A stretch of DNA of 64,000 nt, taken from NCBI GenBank assembly GCA_964016885.1, contig OZ024742.1:357233066-357297065 (forward strand), in the 5' to 3' direction. The DNA is from Eledone cirrhosa (taxonomy: Eukaryota; Mollusca; Cephalopoda; Octopoda; Eledonidae). A model generated the notes under the pieces. The model saw only the letters and a program-made list of their open reading frames with translations, ran no database searches and was not told where the DNA came from. The number at the start of each line of letters is the position of its first letter. Position 1 is the first letter of the stretch. This document shows positions 36,657 to 48,013 of this stretch, in pieces. Position numbers and translations under genes: made by a program.

Positions 36657-38726
36657 GTGCCGGTAGAGGGTAGGACACCATGCTAGGTTGGCGGATTGGC
36701 AGTATTGGTAGAGGGTAGGACACCATGCTAGCGTGGTGGATTGGTAGTGTCGGTAGAGGGTCGGCCACCATGCTAGGGTTGTGGATTGGTAATATTGGTA
36801 GAGGGTAGGACACCATGCTAGGGTGGTGGATTGGTAGTATTGGTAGAGGGTCGGTGACCATGTTAGGGTGGTGGATTGGCAGGATTGGTAGAGGGTAGGA
36901 ATCCATGCTAGGGTGGTGGATTGGTAGTATTGGTAGAGGTTAGGACACCATGCTAGATTGGTGGATTGGTAGTATTGGTAGAGAGTAGGACACCATGTTA
37001 GGGTGGTGGATTGGTAGTATTGGTAGAGGGTCGGACACCATGCTAGGGTGGTGGTTTGGTAGTGTCGGTATCGGGTAGGACACCATGCTAGGGTGGTGGA
37101 TTGGCAGTATTCGTAGAGAGTAGGACACCATGCTAGTGTGGTGGATTGGTAGTATTGGTAGAGAGTAGGACACCATGCTAGTGTGGTGGATTGGTAGTAT
37201 TGGTAGAGAGTAGGACACCATGCTAGGGTGGTGGATTGGTAGTATTGGTATTGGGTAGGACACCATGCTAGGGTGGTGGATTGGTAGTATTGGTAGAGGG
37301 TCGGGCACCATGCTAGGGTGGTGGATTGGTAGTATTGGTAGAGGGTAGGACACCATCCTAGGGTGGTGGATTGGCAGTTTTGGTAGAGGGTTGGACACCA
37401 TGCTAGGGTGGTGGATTGGTAGTATTGGTAGAGGGTAGGACACCATGCTAGGGTGGTGGATTGGTAGTATTGGTAGAGGGTAGGACACCATGCTAGGGTG
37501 GTGGATTGGTAGTGTTGGTAGAGGGTAGTACACCATGCTAGGGTGGTGGATTGGTAGTATTGGTAGAGGGTCGGACACCATGCTAGGGTGGTGGATTGGT
37601 AGTATTGGTAGAGGGTAGGACACCATGCTAGGGTGGTGGATTGGTAGTATTGGTAGAGGGTAGGGCACCATGCTAGGGTGGTGGATTGGTAGTATTGGTT
37701 GAGGGTCGGCCACCATGTTAGGGTGATGGATTGGCAGTATTGGTAGAGGGTAGGACACCATGCTAGGGTGGTGGATTGGTAGTATTGGTAGAGGGTAGGA
37801 CACCATGTTAGGGTGGTGGATTGGCAGTATTGGTAGAGGGTAGGACACCATGCTAGGGTGGTGGATTGCTAGTATTGGTAGAGGGTCGGCCACCATGTTT
37901 GGGTCGTGGAATGGCAGTATTGGTAGAGGGTAGGACACCATGCTAGGGTGGTGGATTGGTAGTATTGGTAGAGTGTCGGCCACCATGTTTGGGTGGTGGT
38001 ATGGCAGTATTGGTAGAGGGTAGGACACCATACTAGGGTGGTGGATTGGTAGTGTCGGTAGAGAGTAGGACACCATGCTAGGGTGGTGGATTGGCAGTAT
38101 TGGTAGAGAGTAGGACACCATGCTAGGGTGGTGGATTGGTAGTATTGGTAGAGAGTAGGACACCATGTTAGGGTGGTGGATTGGTAGTATTCGTAGAGAG
38201 TAGGACACCATGTTAGGGTGGTGGATTGGTAGTAATGGAAGAGGGTAGGACACCATGCTAGGTTGGTGGATTGGCAGTATTAGTAGAGAGTAGGACACCA
38301 TGCTAGGGTGGTGGATTGGCAGTATTGGTAGAGGGTCGGACACCATGCTAGGGTGGTGGTTTGGTAGTATTGGTAGAGAGTAGGACACCATGCTAGGGTG
38401 GTGGATTGGCAGTATTGGTAGAGAGTAGGACACCATGCTAGGGTGGTGGATTGGCAGTATTGGTAGAGGGTCGGACACCGTGCTAGGGTGGTGGATTGGC
38501 AGTATTGGTAGAGAGTAGGACACCATGCTAGGGTGGTGGATTGGCAGTATTCTTAGAGAGTAGGACACCATGCTAGGGTGGTGGATTGGCAGTATTGGTA
38601 GAGAGTAGGACACCATGCTAGGGTGGTGGATTGGTAGTATTGGTAGAGGGTAGGACACCATGCTAGGGTGGTGGATTGGTAGTATTGGTAGAGGGTAGGA
38701 CACCATGCTAGGGTGGTGGATTGGCA
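36657..38726 (+). repeat. Higher-order block Q, copy 2
   Basis: GTGCCGG at 36657; next Q start at 38727, exactly 2,070 bp later. It shares all Q markers with the copy from 38727. I noticed only a few substitutions, such as GAGGTTAGG here versus GAGGGTAGG, and GCTAGGGTGG versus GCTAGTGTGG. Confidence 0.87.
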
Positions 38727-41083
38727 GTGCCGGTAGAGGGTAGGACACCATGCTAGGTTGGCGGATTGGCAGTATTGGTAGAGGGTAGGACACCATGCTA
38801 GCGTGGTGGATTGGTAGTGTCGGTAGAGGGTCGGCCACCATGCTAGGGTTGTGGATTGGTAATATTGGTAGAGGGTAGGACACCATGCTAGGGTGGTGGA
38901 TTGGTAGTATTGGTAGAGGGTCGGTGACCATGTTAGGGTGGTGGATTGGCAGGATTGGTAGAGGGTAGGAATCCATGCTAGGGTGGTGGATTGGTAGTAT
39001 TGGTAGAGGGTAGGACACCATGCTAGATTGGTGGATTGGTAGTATTGGTAGAGAGTAGGACACCATGTTAGGGTGGTGGATTGGTAGTATTGGTAGAGGG
39101 TCGGACACCATGCTAGTGTGGTGGTTTGGTAGTGTCGGTATCGGGTAGGACACCATGCTAGGGTGGTGGATTGGCAGTATTCGTAGAGAGTAGGACACCA
39201 TGCTAGTGTGGTGGATTGGTAGTATTGGTAGAGAGTAGGACACCATGCTAGTGTGGTGGATTGGTAGTATTGGTAGAGAGTAGGACACCATGCTAGGGTG
39301 GTGGATTGGTAGTATTGGTATTGGGTAGGACACCATGCTAGGGTGGTGGATTGGTAGTATTGGTAGAGGGTCGGGCACCATGCTAGGGTGGTGGATTGGT
39401 AGTATTGGTAGAGGGTAGGACACCATCCTAGGGTGGTGGATTGGCAGTTTTAGTAGAGGGTTGGACACCATGCTAGGGTGGTGGATTGGTAGTATTGGTA
39501 GAGGGTAGGACACCATGCTAGGGTGGTGGATTGGTAGTATTGGTAGAGGGTAGGACACCATGCTAGGGTGGTGGATTGGTAGTGTTGGTAGAGGGTAGTA
39601 CACCATGCTAGGGTGGTTGATTGGTAGTATTGGTAGAGGGTCGGACACCATGCTAGGGTGGTGGATTGGTAGTATTGGTAGAGGGTAGGACACCATGCTA
39701 GGGTGGTGGATTGGTAGTATTGGTAGAGGGTAGGGCACCATGCTAGGGTGGTGGATTGGTAGTATTGGTTGAGGGTCGGCCACCATGTTAGGGTGATGGA
39801 TTGGCAGTATTGGTAGAGGGTAGGACACCATGCTAGGGTGGTGGATTGGTAGTATTGGTAGAGGGTAGGACACCATGTTAGGGTGGTGGATTGGCAGTAT
39901 TGGTAGAGGGTAGGACACCATGCTAGGGTGGTGGATTGCTAGTATTGGTAGAGGGTCGGCCACCATGTTTGGGTCGTGGAATGGCAGTATTGGTAGAGGG
40001 TAGGACACCATGCTAGGGTGGTGGATTGGCAGTATTGGTAGAGGGTAGGACACCATGCTAGGGTGGTGGATTGGTAGTATTGGTAGAGTGTCGGCCACCA
40101 TGTTTGGGTGGTGGAATGGCAGTATTGGTAGAGGGTAGGACACCATACTAGGGTGGTGGATTGGTAGTGTCGGTAGAGAGTAGGACACCATGCTAGGGTG
40201 GTGGATTGGCAGTATTGGTAGAGAGTAGGACACCATGCTAGGGTGGTGGATTGGTAGTATTGGTAGAGAGTAGGACACCATGTTAGGGTGGTGGATTGGT
40301 AGTATTCGTAGAGAGTAGGACACCATGTTAGGGTGGTGGATTGGTAGTAATGGAAGAGGGTAGGACACCATGCTAGGTTGGTGGATTGGCAGTATTAGTA
40401 GAGAGTAGGACACCATGCTAGGGTGGTGGATTGGCAGTATTGGTAGAGGGTCGGACACCATGCTAGGGTGGTGGATTGGTAGTATTGGTAGAGAGTAGGA
40501 CACCATGCTAGGGTGGTGGATTGGAAGTATTGGTAGAGGGCCTGACACCATGCTAGGGTGGTGGATTGGTAGTATTGGTAGAGAGTAGGACACCATGCTA
40601 GGGTGGTGGATTGGCAGTATTGGTAGAGAGTAGGACACCATGCTAGGGTGGTGGATTGGCAGTATTGGTAGAGGGTCGGACACCGTGCTAGGGTGGTGGA
40701 TTGGCAGTATTGGTAGAGAGTAGGACACCATGCTAGGGTGGTGGATTGGCAGTATTCTTAGAGAGTAGGACACCATGCTAGGGTGGTGGATTGGCAGTAT
40801 TGGTAGAGAGTAGGACACCATGCTAGGGTGGTGGATTGGTAGTATTGGTAGAGGGTAGGACACCATGCTAGGGTGGTGGATTGGCAGTACTGGTAGAGGG
40901 TTGCAAACCATGCTAGGGTGGTGGATTGGTAGGATTGGTAGAGGGTAGGGCACCATGCTAGGCTGTTGGATTGGTAGCATTGGTAGAGGGTAGGACACCA
41001 TGCTAGGGTGGTGGTTTGGCAGTGTTGGTAGAGGGTCGGACACCATGCTAGGGTGGTGGATGGCAGTGTTGGTAGAGGGTCGG
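38727..41083 (+). repeat. Higher-order block Q, copy 3 (extended)
   Basis: Matches copy 2 at offset 2,070 for the first 1.3 kb. It then gains one unit (GGCAG...GTAGG near 40030) and about two more near 40525 with GGAAGTATTGG and GGGCCTGACACC. It ends with TTGCAAACC, GGCTGTTGG and a 44-bp unit reading GTGGATGGCAG (about 41061). The same end occurs at about 50960. Confidence 0.83.
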
Positions 41084-44000
41084 ACACCATGCTAGGGTGG
41101 TCGATTTGTAGTATTGGTAGAGGGTAGGACACCATGCTAGATTGGTGGATTGGTAGTATTGGTAGAGAGTAGGACACCATGTTAGGGTGGTGGATTGGTA
41201 GTATTGGTAGAGGGTCGGACACCATGCTAGGGTGGTGGATTGGTAGTGTCGGTAGAGGGTAGGACACCATGCTAGGGTGGTGGATTGGCAGTATTCGTAG
41301 AGAGTAGGACACCATGCTAGTGTGGTGGATTGGTAGTATTGGTAGAGAGTAGGACACCATGCTAGGGTGGTGAATTGGTAGTATTGGTAGAGGGTAGGAC
41401 ACCTTGCTAGGGTGGTGGATTGGTAGTATTGGTAGAGGGCAGGACACCATGCTAGGGTGGTGGATTGGTAGTATTGGTAGAGGGTCGGCCAACATGCTAG
41501 GGTGGTGGATTGGTAGTGTCGGTAGAGGGTAGGACACCATGCTAGGGTGGTGGATTGGCAGTTTTGGTAGAGAGTAGGACACCATGCTAGGGTGGTGGAT
41601 TGGTAGTATTGGTAGAGGGTAGGACACCATGCTAGGGTGGTGGATTTGTAGTATTGGTAGAGGGTAGGACACCATGATAGGGTGGTGGATTGGAAGTATT
41701 GGTAGAGGGTCGGCCACCATGTTTGGGTGCTGGAATGGCAGTATTGGTAGAGGGTCTGTCACCAAGTTAGTGTGGTGGATTGTCGGTATTGGTAGATGGT
41801 AGGCCACCATGCTAGGGTGGTGAATTGGTAGTATTGGTAGAGGGTATGACACCATGCTAGGGTGGTGGATTGGTAGTATTGGTAGACGGTAGGACACCAT
41901 GCTAGGGTGGTGGATTGGTAGTATTGGTAGAGGGTCGGACACCATGCTAGGGTGGTGGATTGGTAGTGTCGGTAGAGGGTAGGACACCATGCTAGGGTGG
42001 TGGATTGGCAGTTTTGGTAGAGAGTAGGACACCATGCTAGGGTGGTGGATTGGTAGTATTGGTAGAGGGTAGGACACCATGCTAGGGTGGTGGATTGGTA
42101 GTATTGGTAGAGAGTAGGATACCATGCTAGGGTGGTGGATTGGTAGTGTCGGTAGAGCGTAGAACACCATGCTAGGGTGGTAGATTGGCATTATTGGTAG
42201 AGAGTAGGATACCATGCTAGCGTGGTGGATTGGTAGTGTCGGTAGAGAGTAGGACTCCATGCTAGGGGGGTGGATTGGCAGCATTGGTAGAGAGTAGGAC
42301 ACCATGCTAGGGTGGTGGATTGGCAGTATTGGTAGAGAGTAGGACACCATGCTAGGGTGGTGGATTGGTAGTATTGGTAGAGGGTAGGACACCATGCTAG
42401 GGTGGTGGATTGGCAGTATTGGTAGAGGGTCTGACACCATGCTAGGGTGGTGGTTTGGTAGTATTGGTAGAGGGTCGGACACCATGCTAGCGTGGTGTCT
42501 TGGCAGTGGCGGTAGAGGGTCGGACACCATGCTAGGGTGGTGGTTTGGTAGTATTGGTAGAGGGTATGACGCCATGCTAGGGTGGTGGATTGGTAGTATT
42601 GGTAGAGGGTAGGACACCATGTTAGGGTGGTGGATTGGTAGTATTGGTAGAGGGTCGGACACCATGCTAGGGTGGTGGATTGGTAGTGTCGGTAGAGGGT
42701 AGAACACCATGCTAGGGTGGTAGATTGGGCAGTATTGCTAGAGAGTAGGACACCATGCTAGCGTGGTGGATTGGTAGTGTCGGTAGAGAGTAGGACACCA
42801 TGCTAGCATGGTGGATTGGCAGTATTGGTAGAGAGTAGCACACCATGCTAGGGTGGTGGATTGGTAGTATTGGTAGAGGGTAGGACACCATGCTAGGGTG
42901 GTGGATTGGCAGTGCCGGTAGAGGGTAGGACACCATGCTAGGTTGGCGGATTGGCAGTATTGTAGAGGGTAGGACACCATGCTAGCGTGGTGGATTGGTA
43001 GTGTCGGTAGAGGGTCGGCCACCATGCTAGGGTTGTGGATTGGTAATATTGGTAGAGGGTAGGACACCATGCTAGGGTGGTGGATTGGTAGTATTGGTAG
43101 AGGGTCGGTGACCATGTTAGGGTGGTGGATTGGCAGGATTGGTAGAGGGTAGGAATCCATGCTAGGGTGGTGGATTGGTAGTATTGGTAGAGGGTAGGAC
43201 ACCATGCTAGATTGGTGGATTGGTAGTATTGGTAGAGAGTAGGACACCATGTTAGGGTGGTGGATTGGTAGTATTGGTAGAGGGTCGGACACCATGCTAG
43301 GGTGGTGGTTTGGTAGTGTCGGTATCGGGTAGGACACCATGCTAGGGTAGTGGATTGGCAGTATTCGTAGAGAGTAGGACACCATGCTAGTGTGGTGGAT
43401 TGGTAGTATTGGTAGAGAGTAGGACACCATGCTAGTGTGGTGGATTGGTAGTATTGGTAGAGAGTAGGACACCATGCTAGGGTAGTGGATTGGTAGTATT
43501 GGTATTGGGTAGGACACCATGCTAGGGTGGTGGATTGGTAGTATTGGTAGAGGGTCGGGCACCATGCTAGGGTGGTGGATTGGTAGTATTGGTAGAGGGT
43601 AGGACACCATCCTAGGGTGGTGGATTGGCAGTTTTGGTAGAGGGTTGGACACCATGCTAGGGTGGTGGATTGGTAGTATTGGTAGAGGGTAGGACACCAT
43701 GCTAGGGTGGTGGATTGGTAGTATTGGTAGAGGGTAGGACACCATGCTAGGGTGGTGGATTGGTAGTGTTGGTAGAGGGTAGTACACCATGCTAGGGTGG
43801 TGGATTGGTAGTATTGGTAGAGGGTCGGACACCATGCTAGGGTGGTGGATTGGTAGTATTGGTAGAGGGTAGGACACCATGCTAGGGTGGTGGATTGGTA
43901 GTATTGGTAGAGGGTAGGGCACCATGCTAGGGTGGTGGATTGGTAGTATTGGTTGAGGGTCGGCCACCATGTTAGGGTGATGGATTGGCAGTATTGGTAG

Positions 44001-44548
44001 AGGGTAGGACACCATGCTAGGGTGGTGGATTGGTAGTATTGGTAGAGGGTAGGACACCATGTTAGGGTGGTGGATTGGCAGTATTGGTAGAGGGTAGGAC
44101 ACCATGCTAGGGTGGTGGATTGCTAGTATTGGTAGAGGGTCGGCCACCATGTTTGGGTCGTGGAATGGCAGTATTGGTAGAGGGTAGGACACCATGCTAG
44201 GGTGGTGGATTGGCAGTATTGGTAGAGGGTAGGACACCATGCTAGGGTGGTGGATTGGTAGTATTGGTAGAGTGTCGGCCACCATGTTTGGGTGGTGGAA
44301 TGGCAGTATTGGTAGAGGGTAGGACACCATACTAGGGTGGTGGATTGGTAGTGTCGGTAGAGAGTAGGACACCATGCTAGGGTGGTGGATTGGCAGTATT
44401 GGTAGAGAGTAGGACACCATGCTAGGGTGGTGGATTGGTAGTATTGGTAGAGAGTAGGACACCATGTTAGGGTGGTGGATTGGTAGTATTCGTAGAGAGT
44501 AGGACACCATGTTAGGGTGGTGGATTGGTAGTAATGGAAGAGGGTCGG
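41084..44548 (+). repeat. 3,465-bp tandem duplication, copy 1 (blocks P then Q)
   Basis: 77 units starting at TCGGACACCATGCTAGGG followed by TCGATTTGTAG (41101) and ending at TAATGGAAGAGGG (about 44532-44545). It contains P (including CACCAAGTTAGTG at 41761 and the AGATTGGGCAGT unit at 42727) and then Q (GTGCCGG at 42912, with a 44-bp TATTGTAGAGGG unit at 42962). No mismatch was noticed where I compared it with the next copy. At 44546 the sequence jumps from the middle of Q back to the start of P, which defines the duplication joint. Confidence 0.9.
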
Positions 44549-47500
44549 ACACCATGCTAGGGTGGTCGATTTGTAGTATTGGTAGAGGGTAGGACACCAT
44601 GCTAGATTGGTGGATTGGTAGTATTGGTAGAGAGTAGGACACCATGTTAGGGTGGTGGATTGGTAGTATTGGTAGAGGGTCGGACACCATGCTAGGGTGG
44701 TGGATTGGTAGTGTCGGTAGAGGGTAGGACACCATGCTAGGGTGGTGGATTGGCAGTATTCGTAGAGAGTAGGACACCATGCTAGTGTGGTGGATTGGTA
44801 GTATTGGTAGAGAGTAGGACACCATGCTAGGGTGGTGAATTGGTAGTATTGGTAGAGGGTAGGACACCTTGCTAGGGTGGTGGATTGGTAGTATTGGTAG
44901 AGGGCAGGACACCATGCTAGGGTGGTGGATTGGTAGTATTGGTAGAGGGTCGGCCAACATGCTAGGGTGGTGGATTGGTAGTGTCGGTAGAGGGTAGGAC
45001 ACCATGCTAGGGTGGTGGATTGGCAGTTTTGGTAGAGAGTAGGACACCATGCTAGGGTGGTGGATTGGTAGTATTGGTAGAGGGTAGGACACCATGCTAG
45101 GGTGGTGGATTTGTAGTATTGGTAGAGGGTAGGACACCATGATAGGGTGGTGGATTGGAAGTATTGGTAGAGGGTCGGCCACCATGTTTGGGTGCTGGAA
45201 TGGCAGTATTGGTAGAGGGTCTGTCACCAAGTTAGTGTGGTGGATTGTCGGTATTGGTAGATGGTAGGCCACCATGCTAGGGTGGTGAATTGGTAGTATT
45301 GGTAGAGGGTATGACACCATGCTAGGGTGGTGGATTGGTAGTATTGGTAGACGGTAGGACACCATGCTAGGGTGGTGGATTGGTAGTATTGGTAGAGGGT
45401 CGGACACCATGCTAGGGTGGTGGATTGGTAGTGTCGGTAGAGGGTAGGACACCATGCTAGGGTGGTGGATTGGCAGTTTTGGTAGAGAGTAGGACACCAT
45501 GCTAGGGTGGTGGATTGGTAGTATTGGTAGAGGGTAGGACACCATGCTAGGGTGGTGGATTGGTAGTATTGGTAGAGAGTAGGATACCATGCTAGGGTGG
45601 TGGATTGGTAGTGTCGGTAGAGCGTAGAACACCATGCTAGGGTGGTAGATTGGCATTATTGGTAGAGAGTAGGATACCATGCTAGCGTGGTGGATTGGTA
45701 GTGTCGGTAGAGAGTAGGACTCCATGCTAGGGGGGTGGATTGGCAGCATTGGTAGAGAGTAGGACACCATGCTAGGGTGGTGGATTGGCAGTATTGGTAG
45801 AGAGTAGGACACCATGCTAGGGTGGTGGATTGGTAGTATTGGTAGAGGGTAGGACACCATGCTAGGGTGGTGGATTGGCAGTATTGGTAGAGGGTCTGAC
45901 ACCATGCTAGGGTGGTGGTTTGGTAGTATTGGTAGAGGGTCGGACACCATGCTAGCGTGGTGTCTTGGCAGTGGCGGTAGAGGGTCGGACACCATGCTAG
46001 GGTGGTGGTTTGGTAGTATTGGTAGAGGGTATGACGCCATGCTAGGGTGGTGGATTGGTAGTATTGGTAGAGGGTAGGACACCATGTTAGGGTGGTGGAT
46101 TGGTAGTATTGGTAGAGGGTCGGACACCATGCTAGGGTGGTGGATTGGTAGTGTCGGTAGAGGGTAGAACACCATGCTAGGGTGGTAGATTGGGCAGTAT
46201 TGCTAGAGAGTAGGACACCATGCTAGCGTGGTGGATTGGTAGTGTCGGTAGAGAGTAGGACACCATGCTAGCATGGTGGATTGGCAGTATTGGTAGAGAG
46301 TAGCACACCATGCTAGGGTGGTGGATTGGTAGTATTGGTAGAGGGTAGGACACCATGCTAGGGTGGTGGATTGGCAGTGCCGGTAGAGGGTAGGACACCA
46401 TGCTAGGTTGGCGGATTGGCAGTATTGTAGAGGGTAGGACACCATGCTAGCGTGGTGGATTGGTAGTGTCGGTAGAGGGTCGGCCACCATGCTAGGGTTG
46501 TGGATTGGTAATATTGGTAGAGGGTAGGACACCATGCTAGGGTGGTGGATTGGTAGTATTGGTAGAGGGTCGGTGACCATGTTAGGGTGGTGGATTGGCA
46601 GGATTGGTAGAGGGTAGGAATCCATGCTAGGGTGGTGGATTGGTAGTATTGGTAGAGGGTAGGACACCATGCTAGATTGGTGGATTGGTAGTATTGGTAG
46701 AGAGTAGGACACCATGTTAGGGTGGTGGATTGGTAGTATTGGTAGAGGGTCGGACACCATGCTAGGGTGGTGGTTTGGTAGTGTCGGTATCGGGTAGGAC
46801 ACCATGCTAGGGTAGTGGATTGGCAGTATTCGTAGAGAGTAGGACACCATGCTAGTGTGGTGGATTGGTAGTATTGGTAGAGAGTAGGACACCATGCTAG
46901 TGTGGTGGATTGGTAGTATTGGTAGAGAGTAGGACACCATGCTAGGGTAGTGGATTGGTAGTATTGGTATTGGGTAGGACACCATGCTAGGGTGGTGGAT
47001 TGGTAGTATTGGTAGAGGGTCGGGCACCATGCTAGGGTGGTGGATTGGTAGTATTGGTAGAGGGTAGGACACCATCCTAGGGTGGTGGATTGGCAGTTTT
47101 GGTAGAGGGTTGGACACCATGCTAGGGTGGTGGATTGGTAGTATTGGTAGAGGGTAGGACACCATGCTAGGGTGGTGGATTGGTAGTATTGGTAGAGGGT
47201 AGGACACCATGCTAGGGTGGTGGATTGGTAGTGTTGGTAGAGGGTAGTACACCATGCTAGGGTGGTGGATTGGTAGTATTGGTAGAGGGTCGGACACCAT
47301 GCTAGGGTGGTGGATTGGTAGTATTGGTAGAGGGTAGGACACCATGCTAGGGTGGTGGATTGGTAGTATTGGTAGAGGGTAGGGCACCATGCTAGGGTGG
47401 TGGATTGGTAGTATTGGTTGAGGGTCGGCCACCATGTTAGGGTGATGGATTGGCAGTATTGGTAGAGGGTAGGACACCATGCTAGGGTGGTGGATTGGTA

Positions 47501-48013
47501 GTATTGGTAGAGGGTAGGACACCATGTTAGGGTGGTGGATTGGCAGTATTGGTAGAGGGTAGGACACCATGCTAGGGTGGTGGATTGCTAGTATTGGTAG
47601 AGGGTCGGCCACCATGTTTGGGTCGTGGAATGGCAGTATTGGTAGAGGGTAGGACACCATGCTAGGGTGGTGGATTGGCAGTATTGGTAGAGGGTAGGAC
47701 ACCATGCTAGGGTGGTGGATTGGTAGTATTGGTAGAGTGTCGGCCACCATGTTTGGGTGGTGGAATGGCAGTATTGGTAGAGGGTAGGACACCATACTAG
47801 GGTGGTGGATTGGTAGTGTCGGTAGAGAGTAGGACACCATGCTAGGGTGGTGGATTGGCAGTATTGGTAGAGAGTAGGACACCATGCTAGGGTGGTGGAT
47901 TGGTAGTATTGGTAGAGAGTAGGACACCATGTTAGGGTGGTGGATTGGTAGTATTCGTAGAGAGTAGGACACCATGTTAGGGTGGTGGATTGGTAGTAAT
48001 GGAAGAGGGTAGG
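44549..48013 (+). repeat. 3,465-bp tandem duplication, copy 2 (blocks P then Q)
   Basis: Same order as copy 1 with every marker shifted by 3,465: CACCAAGTTAGTG about 45226, AGATTGGGCAGT 46192, GTGCCGG 46377, TATTGTAGAGGG 46427, GGTGACC 46571 and TAATGGAAGAGGG about 47997. Both single-base indels are carried over, so they predate the duplication. Beyond 48013 Q continues to its normal end at about 48580. Confidence 0.9.
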
